Source: Mytilinidion resinicola
Lineage: Eukaryota > Ascomycota > Dothideomycetes > Mytilinidiales > Mytilinidiaceae
NCBI RefSeq assembly: GCF_010093595.1
Contig: NW_022985447.1
Span: forward strand, 1,343,523-1,407,522
Direction: 5' to 3'
Length of the DNA: 64,000 nucleotides
Below are positions 1 to 10,021 of this stretch, piece after piece. Under the pieces are notes generated by a model. The model worked only from the letters and a program-made list of their open reading frames with translations. It ran no database searches and was not told where the DNA came from. Both the position numbers and the translations under genes were made by a program. How positions within the stretch are numbered: position 1 is the first letter of the stretch; the number at the start of each line of letters is the position of its first letter.

Positions 1-2
1 TC

Positions 3-401
3 GCCGAGCTACAAAAGCAGACAGCCCTGCTAAAGCGCTATCGCCAGCGGCGTATGCATAGCCCACAAAGTCCAGCAGAACAGGCCCTTGGCCAAATTAT
101 CAAGGCGTGCGAAACAGCAATGTCAAACGCCGTGCTGCTTGCAAGCGAAAATAAGAAGCTGCGCATAGAGAATCAGCGCCAGAAACAAAAGAAGGCAAGG
201 AAGCGCACGTATATAGCTAGAAAGGGTATTCTATCAGGTGAAGAAGCAGCCGATCGTGCACAACCTGTACAGGAAGGGGCAGCAGAGGAGGCAGCAGAGC
301 CACCGGCCGAGCGGCCACAGCGAGCAAAACCTAGGTGCAGCATGTGCGAATCAACAGAACACAATGCACGTACGTGCCCTAGGCGGCAGGCAGCTAGCTA
401 G
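3..401 (+). mobile_element. C-terminal end of a pogo/Fot1-type DDE transposase (truncated by window edge)
   Basis: An open frame enters at the left edge and runs to the stop at 399-401; the ATG at 54 is probably internal. The visible part is very basic (many K/R/Q), predicted helical, and ends in a CCHC-like zinc knuckle, CSMCESTEHNARTCP. This tail, a basic helix followed by a zinc knuckle, is what I know from the C-terminus of fungal pogo/Fot1-type transposases, downstream of the DDE catalytic domain. The catalytic triad itself lies outside the window, so the family call rests on the tail alone. A probable terminal repeat follows at 463-518 and the host gene begins only 260 nt after the stop. 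Alternative: a retroelement Gag-type zinc knuckle, less likely given the context. Confidence 0.6.
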
Positions 402-462
402 TATGTAGCTGCATCAAATATATTTGTTCGTGGTGGAGTAATTCGGAATATTTGGCCTCGGT

Positions 463-518
463 AGCGTGGTTGGGTGGGCCACTAGCTTGTGCGGGCCACT
501 AACTTGTGGATTACGTTA
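463..518. repeat. probable 3' terminal inverted repeat of the pogo-like element
   Basis: The motif GGGCCACTARCTTGTG occurs twice in a row (about 476-491 and 495-510), followed by GGATTACGT and then TA. Subterminal repeats near the tip and a flanking TA are what Tc1/pogo elements show. The partner repeat at the 5' end is outside the window, so the pairing cannot be seen here. Confidence 0.4.
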
Positions 519-661
519 GAGGGGTTTAGATTAGATAAGCTCAGCCTTGCGGTGAGCTTCGCACGCGTCACTCCGATGCCTGAAGCTATTCACACCTTTA
601 AAGAGCCTGAACCCTCCTCCTGCGGCATGCTGCGATAACATTCACAATCTGAACTGCAAAC

Positions 662-2732
662 ATGGACGTCCAGCTCTACGTGTACGATCTCTCACAGGTA
701 CTGTCGCGCATTCCACTACCTAGAACTTGGTTAACATTTTCCCAGGGCCTGGCACGACAGGTATGGTACTCCTCCGGATTTCGAATGCGCCCAGCTAAAC
801 TGGCCGAATAGCTGTCCCGCCAGTTTCTCGGAACCCAGATAGGTACCGCGCCTTCATCTACCACCTATCAAACCTACCTCTAATAGGCCCCAGACGCCGT
901 CTATCACACTGCACTCGTCTTCGGTGGCGTTGAGTACTTCTTTGGCCAGGGCATACAGACATGCTACCCCGGAACGACACATCATGGAGCACCGATGGAG
1001 ATCATACCCATGGGAGAGACGGCGCTACCTATGGAGATTATTCTCGAGTACATGGACTCGCTGAAGGAAATATACACACCCGAAGTCGGTCTACACTTTT
1101 TAGCAGCGGGAACCAAAGCTGATAATGGGTAGTCCTACGACCTATTCCTGCATAATTGCAACAACTTGTAATTTTACCAAATGGTGGGCCTCGAAGGATA
1201 AGAATTAACGCCTTCCCAGTTCCAACGACTTCGCCATGTTTTTAGTCGGCAGAGGCATACCAGACCATATCACGTCCCTCCCACAGACTGTCCTGAACAC
1301 TCCATTCGGACAAATGCTCAAACCACAACTAGATAGCGCCATGAGATCCGTCACTCAAGCCCCTGTACCGCAACAAAACGTCCCCCCACAGCCAGCTTTA
1401 TCACGGCACACACCAAACGGGGTGTCCCATAAAGCATCGAATGGCGCAGCAGGCAAAGTCCATAACGTGACTTCTCTCCAAGAAGTTGAACGACTCCTAG
1501 GTTCTGCCATAGAATCATGCGCCATAATCTTCTTCACAAGCTCCACCTGCGCACCTTGCAAGATCGTATACCCAACATACGACGAAATCGCCGCCGAAGC
1601 CGGCAGCAAAGGCGTCATCATCAAAGTCGACATCAACAACGCCTACGACGTCTCCGCCAAATACGGCGTCCGCGCAACGCCCACATTCATGACCTTCCTC
1701 CGCGGCCAAAAGCAAGACGAATGGAGCGGCGCCGACTCCCGCCGCCTCTGGGACACCGCCAAAATGCTCCTCGACCAAGCATTCCCACCCCACCCGCACC
1801 TTCTCCAGAACGTGCCTACCCTGCTCCACACATCCCTCCGCCCAATCACCTACCCCAAAGCCCCGCCCCTCGACAAACTCACCGCCAAAATGGGCCCCGC
1901 CGGCCACGATCCCGCCGTCACCTCCATCGTATCCTTCATCAAATCCCTCTCCGCCGCCGGCGCCATCGACTCCCCGCTCCCCTCCCTGCCCGCCTTCGCC
2001 GCCTTCCTCCGCTCCGCCCCCACCACCCTCCCCCCAGAGCTCCTCTTCACAGCCCTCGACCTCCTCCGCACAACCCTCCCAGACCCCCGCGTCGCCGGCT
2101 GGTTCGCCGAAGAACACACCGCCTCCAGCACCACCGGCTCCACCACCACAATCACGCACCTCCTCGCCCACGTCACCGCCCTCGGCCCCGCCGCGCCCTA
2201 CAATCTCCGCCTGACGACCCTCCACCTCGCCTGCAACCTCTTCGCCTCCCCGCTGTTCATCCCCCACCTCCTCGCGGCCCCTTTATCCTCGCTCCTCGTG
2301 AACCTGCTCACGACGGCGCTGCTGGACGAGGCGCACGCCGCGCTGCGCGCGTCGGCCGTCGCGCTGGCGATGAATCTCGCGGGCGCAAACCACAAGGTCC
2401 GCAAGGCGGCGCTGTCTTCGGGCGCCTCGGCGGCGGCGGAGGAGGAGCTGGGGAAGGGGGAGCTGCCCGAGAGCGAGCAGGTGGAGCTGCTGGCGTCGCT
2501 GCTGGAGATGCTGGGGCGCGGCGCGGCGGTGGAGGAGAACGACGAGGTGCGGTGGAGGGGCGTGGTGTGTGTCGGGTGGATCGTGTTTGGGGCGCCGCGC
2601 GAGGGGGAGGTGCGGGATTTGTGCGAGGTGTTGGGCGCGCGGGGGACGGTGGGGGGTGTGAAGGTGGGGAGCGGGAGGAGGGAGGCCGGGGAGTTGGTTA
2701 AGGAGGTGGAGGGGTTGGTTGGGCTGTGGTAG
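662..2732 (+). CDS. PPPDE (DeSI-like) - thioredoxin - PUL fusion protein, 606 aa
   Basis: Proposed CDS: 662-697, 746-760, 812-842, 894-1084, 1133-1167, 1220-2732 (606 residues). The frame closes across all five introns (48-52 nt each). Residues 1-~115 form a PPPDE/DeSI cysteine-peptidase domain; the presumed catalytic pair is His32 (in YHTALVFGG) and Cys100 (in HNCNNF). Residues ~180-285 are thioredoxin-like with a CAPC active site (Cys213/Cys216). The C-terminal ~300 residues are Ala/Leu-rich helical repeats that fit a PUL domain, the fold that binds Cdc48/p97. Known relatives act as deSUMOylating or deubiquitinating isopeptidases; the three-domain layout is common in filamentous fungi. I infer a Cdc48-linked role in ubiquitin/SUMO turnover. 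Exon 2 is only 15 nt. Codon use in the last exon is strongly GC3-rich. Confidence 0.85.
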
Positions 2733-3312
2733 GTGTGTGTTACAGGGGGGTTGTGGGTTGGATAGGGGGTTGAGAAGGGGAGGGGTGATGATTATGGATT
2801 TGGTTTAGCGATAGGACGAGATAGATCATAGACACGGCTTTTTGGGATTGAGTTTTATATTTGATCTGAAAGACCCGAGTAGTTATGTGTGTTTTGTAGA
2901 TCGTTTGCCCAGAGAAGTTGAAGCGGGCGTATTAAACAACTCTCTACATGTGCGCGCCTCTTGGGCAAAAGTCGGGGTATCCAGAGAACCGAACCCATCT
3001 AACCAACCTCAGTATCCAATCTCGCTTTATACAGCCTACATCTCCTCTATTTCCCCACTGAAGGTCCCAACACCTCTCGTCCAGTTCACTCCCAAAGAAG
3101 CCCCAGACCGACGAGCCCACCAAGATCTCCGGCATGCGAGAAACCAGCCAAGGGGTCTCCGAATGTCTATTACAAGCCCCAGCGAAGGCCCCGTTGTCCG
3201 TGCGCGGCGACATCGCAGCGCGGCTTCCTCACCGCCACCCCCATACCCCCATCCACCGCTCCAGCCTCCCCACCGGGCTCCCCTCCGCCTCCAACCCCCT
3301 CCCCGTATCACG
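2733..3312. other. convergent intergenic spacer
   Basis: Lies between the convergent 3' ends of the PUL-protein gene and the CorA-type gene. Forward ORFs here are antisense shadows of the transporter's last exon or low-complexity sequence. I see no further gene or repeat. Confidence 0.6.
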
Positions 3313-5502
3313 TCAGACCGTGTAACTCCGCTCCACCAGCGCCCTCCCCCGCTTAATCCCCCTCCGCCCCTCTCTCCTCTTCTTACTCTTCCTAATCGCC
3401 CGCTTCTGCACCACTCTCTGCGCGCCCCTCCAAATCGCGTCCCGCATCAGCAAGATAATCGTCGCCGCCATAACCGGGATCGCAATCGTCCAGAAGAACT
3501 TATCAGAGTGCTGCTTCACGCCCGGAAACGTCGCGAAGTTCTGGCCGAAGTAGCCGACGAGGAAGGTCAGAGGCAGGAAGAAGATGGTGACGACGGTGAG
3601 CTGCTTCATGCTCTCGTTCTGGAAGGATCCGACCATGTTGAAGATGAGGTCGATCATGTTGTCCGCCGCGCGCCGCATCTGGTCGAGCGAGGCGGTGATG
3701 GTGATGCAGTGGTCTTCGACGTCGCCGAGGTAGGTGTGCGCGAGGGGCGAGATGGTGATGCTGGAGATTTGGATGCGCGAGGGGCGGCCGGCGAGGCCCG
3801 GGCGGCCGGAGAGGCCGGAGAGGCCGGGCGTGGAGATGGGGTCGGATTTGTGGTCACGCAGGGAGTTGATGAGGGAGCTGATGGGTTGGATGGAGCTGCG
3901 GAGGATGGAGAGTTCCGAGGTGAGGATGTCTGAGGGGCGTTAGTGTTTTGCGGTAGGTATGTATCAATAAATTAGGAGAAAAGGGGCGTACATAAAGACC
4001 TCGAGTGGCCGATGTCGGGGTCGGTAAGGACCTCCAGCTCCAGCTCGCTCATGGCATCTTCGTAGGCTGCGACGACAGGTATTGCCAAATCAATGATCGC
4101 ATCTATGATGGCTTGGACGAGCATGCTGCCGTCGCAGCTCTGTCTGATGATAGTATCTGAGGACATCAAACGTTTCAATATAGGCGTTTCAATATCCCCA
4201 GCAGAATGTTCGAAGAACGAAATGACGGTATTGTCCGAAGTGAGGAACATGGACACCTGCTCAACGCTGACCGCCAATTTCTTTTTAGCTAAGGTCGAGT
4301 TACGCTCCATGTAGATGGTCCTCTCGATGTTTGGTCCGCCGCGGTAACGCTGTAAGGTCCGGATCTGTTCCTTGCGCTGAGCGCTCGACTGGAGGCTCCG
4401 AGCAGTGACGGTTCCATCAAGCGTGACGCTCTTGTCTTCTGTCTGCCAGGTGTGCTCCATGTCGGCATTGGTAGGAGTCTGACTCAAGAAATCTCGAAAT
4501 CGCTTGTAGAACGACTTTGTCTTTTTGGTCTTCTTGTGCTTTGGTTTTCTGACGGGACCGAAGTCTTCATTGTCCGAGTCGCTGTCGGAGTCGTCGTCTG
4601 CGAGCTTGACGAGCTTCTGTAGGGTCAACAACACTTGTTCGGTTAGTATGATCCATTCTTGTTGACTGAATAAAGCAAGATAGACGTAAGATGCGAACGG
4701 GGTAAAATAATGATACATTTGTAGCATTGTACATAGTAGCTGGTTGAATAAGTGCAATATCAATTGGAATGGTCCGCAGGATAGGGGAGCTGGGGACTGA
4801 ATTCCAGTGCAAGCAGATACGAGCTGGATGAACTGTCCGATTGTGAAGCCCATGATGGGCACAGTTGAAAGAATCAACAGCACGTGACAGCTCAAGAGAG
4901 ATCAAGTTGTGCGTGAATAGATTTAACTTACTGAAAGCCTGGTCAGAGTACCAGTCGGCCTTTGTGCGGCCCCTAGTATTCATCAAGTCTTCAATGGCTA
5001 GCCGATGTAAATTTTTGTTATTTCCCAGCATTCTGATGACGTCCCAGCTGAGACCATTGACATTGATCCACCGGCATTGCGCCCAGTCTCCCTTGGGCAT
5101 GTCCAGGAAGACGGCCAAATCGTCATTGTCCAGGCGGCTCTGTGTGATCTTTTCGTCGGAGAAGTCTACAATTGTGATGTCGCAGTGCTGCTGGAGCAGC
5201 TCGAAATGCGGCTGGGCTTCCTGGGCGGTGTCTACACCGGGCTCGGCACCGGGCTCGTCCCATGTTGGCCGTGTCGGCGAGTGGTAGTTTCGCACCGTGT
5301 TGGAGCGCGTCATGCGCCGCTTCATGGGCGAGTCGACCGAGAATCGAGGGCTGTGGTGGCCGGTGGCCGACAGGTTGGCCGACGCGCCTGAGACAGCACT
5401 GTGCCGGCGGCCGCGATGCGTCTCCCCATCGGGCTCGGGGATGGAGATGGTCGGGCCTCGCGGGCGGGCCTGGAAGTCCCGGACGTGTGTGGTGTCCGAC
5501 AT
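3313..5502 (-). CDS. CorA-type divalent metal ion transporter, 609 aa
   Basis: Proposed exons on the minus strand: 5502-4932, 4633-3992, 3929-3313, giving 609 residues; the frame closes across both introns (298 and 62 nt). The N-terminal ~100 residues are disordered and Ser/Pro/Arg-rich. A cytosolic CorA funnel domain follows ([31 protein letters not shown]), with an acidic/basic linker and then the two C-terminal membrane helices. The first ends in the pore signature GYFGQNF, a GQN version of the GMN motif of bacterial CorA; the second is [14 protein letters not shown]. The short basic tail is cytosolic. CorA-family proteins form pentameric Mg2+ (or Zn2+/Co2+) channels; this fungal subgroup is annotated as CorA-like without assigned ion. 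The first intron is long for this window. Divergent from samB. Confidence 0.9.
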
Positions 5503-6889
5503 TGTAGAGGATCGTGGGGCTTGGCGAATGGTGGGAGACTCGTGGGTAGTACGACGATTTGATGTGCAGGCAGTTAGGAGGCCTGCTCGAGGTCAGCCCA
5601 CGGTCCAGCCTGCTGGGATTCCCGTCTGCGGTTCCACCAGACGCGACAGAGTGCACTTACGCTTACGTCCCCTATAGCGTTGCAGGTGGCCGAAATGAGG
5701 ACTGGATGTGCCCAGGTTGGAGGAGGTATCTGTAGCCTCCAGCGCAGGACGCAGCCGACGTGCCGAGACTCAGCCAGCGGGACGGGGCATGGGCGGGAGT
5801 GGACGTGTTTCTCGGCAGCTCAATGGCATCGCCGCGAGATCACGATGCACAGAGTTTTCATCTGGTCGACCGCGGTGCGTCACTGCTCTTCTGGACTGCA
5901 GGTGTGCAGGCCTCCAGCTCGCGCGCTGCACGTCCAGGCGCAAGCGAGCTATCGTCTGGCTCGGCACCAGCACCGTTTCAGAGCACGAGGGCAAGGAGCC
6001 CGTCAGGCCCGTGGACTTGGGGCATTTTGTTGCTGACCAAGGCGTGCACGCCGCCTCCCCGCCCGCTGAGGAGACTGGCACGCTGGGACGCTGCGTGCGA
6101 GCAGCACAAAGCCTCGCTCCCCTCCTGTCCTCTGCATTCACTGCCGCTGCATTCTCCCTATTTGTCCCTGCCTGCGGCGTCTGTATTGGCCGTCCCGCCT
6201 GCATTAAGCGCCTGTGCGGTGTTGGTGGCTATTCATAACGCATGGAATTTCACCCCCTCGCCGCCCAATCACCGCCCTGCCGCCCAGCCTGCCCATCTCC
6301 ACCCTCCAGCAGCCAACGCCAACACCTCACGCACCGTCTCGTCTCCCATCACCGTCCAGCTGCGACCCTCTATCCATCAGCCAGCAGATATACCCCCTCC
6401 GCCGCCGCCAAAGCCTCGCCCTCTGCCTCTCCCCGCCGCGCTGAGCCTCCACCCACGCCCCGTCGGCCTTCACCTGAGCGCTCTCGCCACACGCGCACTT
6501 GCCCGACCCGAGCGCCCCTAAGGAGACCATCGCCATCCAGATCCCATAATCAGCCCGTATAAATCCCTCCACGCCGCTGTCCGACACCCGCACGCTGCTG
6601 TGTGGCCGCCGAGTGTCGTCTGCATCGCCCTGGCTGCCCAGCAAACCCCTTGGCCGTCAAAAGTTTGCTGTTCTGCCTCCCGCCGTCCTCGACACCTCGA
6701 CACGGACCTCTCTGGCCGCCGGCCGCTGAAACAGCTCCTGGATCGTGTCTCTGCGCCCACTGCCGTCTCTGGGTACATGCCATCACGCCATCTCGTCGGC
6801 TTCCACTAACCGTCCGCGACCCTAGTCTGAACAGTCACACCTCCACCCCTCGACCGGCCATCAAACCGTTGCTGCAAACCGACGCAAAC
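5503..6889. other. divergent intergenic region between the CorA-type gene and samB
   Basis: About 1.4 kb shared by two divergent starts. It is GC-rich then becomes C/T-rich from about 6,250 to 6,880, as expected for a long pyrimidine-rich fungal 5' leader ahead of the samB ATG. ORFs in it overlap each other on both strands and show no recognisable domain. An in-frame upstream start for samB exists at 6602 but would add 96 low-complexity residues. Confidence 0.5.
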
Positions 6890-8716
6890 ATGAGAGAGGT
6901 CAATTTCAGCATCCCGAACGCCAATAAGGCTTCGGTCGGCATCACCACCGCCCTCTACGACCGCCGCGCGCTCGACTGCACCTCCACCCTCCCCCTCATC
7001 AACTCGCTCAACCATCTCGCATACCTCACCACATCGTCTGCCCGCATTCGGGATATCCTCACCGTCGATGGCGGCGTCGAACGACTGGTATGCATTCTCA
7101 AAGAGGGGCGGAGTAAAGATATGATGGATATGTGGAAGTGGAATCTTGCATTTCAATGCGTTTTTAACATTGGTGTTCGTGGCACGGAGAACGTCAGGAC
7201 ACGAGTGGTAGAGGCCGACATGGTCCCTGTCATCGCCACGATACTCGACAACTACGTCAAAGTCATCGACAAGTGCCGGGAAAAGGCAGAGGCCGAGTTG
7301 AAGAGGAATTCTGCGAGACTTGGCACTTCGTCGAGACATCACTTCTCCCGCTCCGACCACGTTGGCTCGTCTTCTGGCCACCGCTCAGAACGGACTCGAC
7401 GCCATGCACCTCCTCCCATCGAGATTCCGCAGACCTTCACGCAACCTCCGCTCGAGTCACAGCCAGGAGACGTTACCCCCACTCCTGCTTTTGCCATGAG
7501 CTCTCCTCCTGAACGAACCACTTTCACACGGCCCAATACCCTCCACAATCACCGAAGTCAGGAAGGCAGGGCACAGCTCTTTGGCACCATCGGTGGGCAG
7601 ACTCGCAACATTGGTCAGCCATTGGTCAGTGCTTTGCCGAATATGGAAACTGGAGAGACGTTCGGGATCAGGCCTGTTCGGGACGTTGACCGTCTCCCTT
7701 CTATGCTCCCGGCACTTCAAGGAGAGATCACTTCACAGCCAGAGTCCCCCACAACTCCAAGTGCGGCCAGGCCCACCAGCCCCCGGGCTTTGGGAGCTGG
7801 CAGATCTCGGAGACGGCCATCGATTCGCCATCAGCTGTCGATGTCTGGCGAGTCCGACGATGGTCAGAACGATGACATGATGGCAGACGCATCTGCTACC
7901 GCTGGCCCGGCGAGCGAGCCTATCGTTGGTATCCAAAACGAGATCAATATGCAGGACATTGTGGACAACGAGGAGATGCTGGACGCAGGGGCTACCCCAG
8001 TTGGACTTGCTGCACCCCCTTCGGAGGGGCCCGACGCAGACACTTTCAACATCACTCACCGCTCCGCTCTAGATGGCAGCATCATCAACCCCGCAAACAC
8101 TCAACCGACAGGTGCTATTAGCTTCTCTCCCGTGCAGCCAACCATTAATGTTGCCAATGCGAACCCCCCAGCAGCTCCGTGGTATCCACGCTATGCTCAA
8201 GATCGCAATGCAACGGCCGGAGTGCTTGCGGCCATGCCTAGAGATGAGGACGTTCTGATGTCCCTCCAGCTCTTGGCGTACATCTCCAAGTATTGCTACC
8301 TTCGCTCGTACTTCCAAAAGTCTCACCTCGTGCCAAAACTAAAGATTGGGTCTGATTTACAACTTCTCGATGGTGAAACGTGTGCTGCTCCAGCGGTGTC
8401 AGAAGAAGATGAGGATGAGGAATACCTTCTCCCGGATGACTTCAACATTTTTCCTCTGGTCGAGAAGTTCACGGTCCGACACCACTCCCAGGATATGCAA
8501 TACTGGGCTGGTGTTGTAATGAGGAACTTATGCCGGAAAGACGACTCTCGCGGTGGAATCCGACAATGTGCATACTACCAGTGCGGTCGATGGGAAGAAT
8601 TCACGCGACAATTTGCCAAGTGTCGTAGATGCCGACGCACAAAATATTGCAGCAAAGAGTGTCAAAAGAGCGCTTGGGTTTTCCATAGGCATTGGTGTGT
8701 AGCAGCTCAACAGTGA
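6890..8716 (+). CDS. samB: MYND-type zinc finger protein SamB, 608 aa
   Basis: Single-exon gene of 608 residues. I chose the ATG at 6890 because the protein then begins MREVNFSIPN and continues ALDCTSTLPLINSLNHLAYL, which I recognise as the conserved start of the SamB/MUB1 family. The N-terminal ~150 residues are an armadillo-like helical region; residues ~150-430 are a variable Ser/Pro/Arg-rich linker; a second conserved block follows (LQLLAYISKYCYLRSYFQK). The C-terminus (~560-605) is a MYND zinc finger with the Cys/His set CAYYQCG, CRRCRRTKYCSKECQ and HRHWC. In Aspergillus nidulans samB is known for a role in conidiophore morphogenesis and nuclear distribution; yeast Mub1 works with the E3 ligase Ubr2. 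Expected role here: ubiquitin-linked control of growth and development. Confidence 0.93.
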   Translation: MREVNFSIPNANKASVGITTALYDRRALDCTSTLPLINSLNHLAYLTTSSARIRDILTVDGGVERLVCILKEGRSKDMMDMWKWNLAFQCVFNIGVRGTENVRTRVVEADMVPVIATILDNYVKVIDKCREKAEAELKRNSARLGTSSRHHFSRSDHVGSSSGHRSERTRRHAPPPIEIPQTFTQPPLESQPGDVTPTPAFAMSSPPERTTFTRPNTLHNHRSQEGRAQLFGTIGGQTRNIGQPLVSALPNMETGETFGIRPVRDVDRLPSMLPALQGEITSQPESPTTPSAARPTSPRALGAGRSRRRPSIRHQLSMSGESDDGQNDDMMADASATAGPASEPIVGIQNEINMQDIVDNEEMLDAGATPVGLAAPPSEGPDADTFNITHRSALDGSIINPANTQPTGAISFSPVQPTINVANANPPAAPWYPRYAQDRNATAGVLAAMPRDEDVLMSLQLLAYISKYCYLRSYFQKSHLVPKLKIGSDLQLLDGETCAAPAVSEEDEDEEYLLPDDFNIFPLVEKFTVRHHSQDMQYWAGVVMRNLCRKDDSRGGIRQCAYYQCGRWEEFTRQFAKCRRCRRTKYCSKECQKSAWVFHRHWCVAAQQ

Positions 8717-10021
8717 GCGGTATCCTTTTTCCGGCATCTCAGCACATCCCCACGAAGAACACTTTTATTTACGCGGCATACTGCACGGCGCGAAGCAAAT
8801 TTTCCGATACTCAGATTTTATGAACCGCAACGACGACGAATACCTCCTATACGCGAAAGGATTGGCGAAATCTATCTTGGAGTTGGAGCACGATACGCTC
8901 TGGGGGATATAACCCCGCTTTCCTCACATACCCATACCACATTGTTACTCAGGGCAATTGTCCATTTTTATCCTTTCCCCCTCTTCCGCATGTTTGGGAG
9001 GGTGCTCTGAAAGTTGCTCTTTAGCGTCTCCGCATTGCGAATTGAGAAACCGCTCTGTGCTTTTTGTTTCTTAGTGCTTTGGTCGTGGTGCAAAGGCGTT
9101 ATTCTTCCCCCTTCTTCATATCCGGGAGCATCAGTCGTCATCGTCCTTCTTCCCTTGCTCATTGCATGTGAGGTGCGTGGTTGGTGGCTCGGTGGAACCC
9201 CCGTCTCTTCTCTTTGTTTGCTCTCATGCCCTCCCTGTGTTGGAGCAGGCTTAATGGGACGGTCATCCCGGTGCGCTGGGTCAATGCAAATACACAATGG
9301 GGAAAATGCCCGTGGACGATGATTTCTTTGTGTATCCCGTTCGCGATGGTTAACTCGGGGATTGGCGATCATTGGATGGGGACTTGACCTCGTTGGCGGA
9401 AAACCAGCTATATAGGATGCGTACCTAGGGCTGGAGAATGACTATGCTTAATTTTTGATCAGCTGGGTTCTGTGAGATGATCTGCGTGATGAGATTTTGT
9501 TGAGGCCGGTCTCCTGTCACGTGTACCGTGGTTCGCTACTGCCGGGGTGCTTCAATGGATTGCCGAATTGGTAGACAGGTTTTCAGTGTTGCATGAGTGT
9601 GAATCAGAGGGACCTTTGATGGTTGATATGCCTATTTGCTACTTCTTAGACACTAGAAATTATCATTCCGTATCTCGGTAATGTCGGCTATCTATCCAAG
9701 CTTTGGTGGGGAGAGGCGGCTATGTCAGGTGCTTAAAATAGTGTATATGCAGGGGTCGGAGGACCACTTCGTGGCTTGGAGAAGAAGACGCAGCTCGAGT
9801 CGAATCGCCTTTATTACTTCCCTCTATCCTCAGCCACGGGGCTGGAATCCTATCGTACCACTACCGGCTCTCCATGTCTCCATTCTAGCCGCTTCCTAAA
9901 CCACACAATTCGTTGAGTATGCAAAAGATCCCGCCTTGACGCGAAGACTTTGCTTTGGACGAGAGATTAACAGAACATCCTCACAGGGCAAGCTTTCCTT
10001 ACATCGGCATGCGATGCGACA
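8717..10021. other. intergenic region
   Basis: 1.3 kb between samB and the flippase gene. T/C-rich tracts at about 8,930-9,170 look like 3'/5' UTR sequence. A short stretch at 9,544-9,557 (GGGGTGCTTCAATG) recurs near 19,985 and 30,141. No supported gene. Confidence 0.45.

Noticed and set aside
1515..2701. Long ORFs on both strands overlapping the PUL-protein gene (250 and 394 codons)
   Set aside because: They are shadows of the GC3-rich last exon: Arg/Pro-rich or Gly/Glu-rich translations without domain, while the annotated frame carries thioredoxin and PUL features.
2842..3933. 363-codon forward ORF
   Set aside because: Antisense to the CorA-type transporter's last exon, with Arg/Pro- and Gly/Glu-rich nonsense composition.
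5508..6540. Several overlapping ORFs (118-253 codons) upstream of samB
   Set aside because: All frames are open because the region is GC-rich; compositions are Pro/Ser/Arg-rich and no domain or consistent splice structure was seen.
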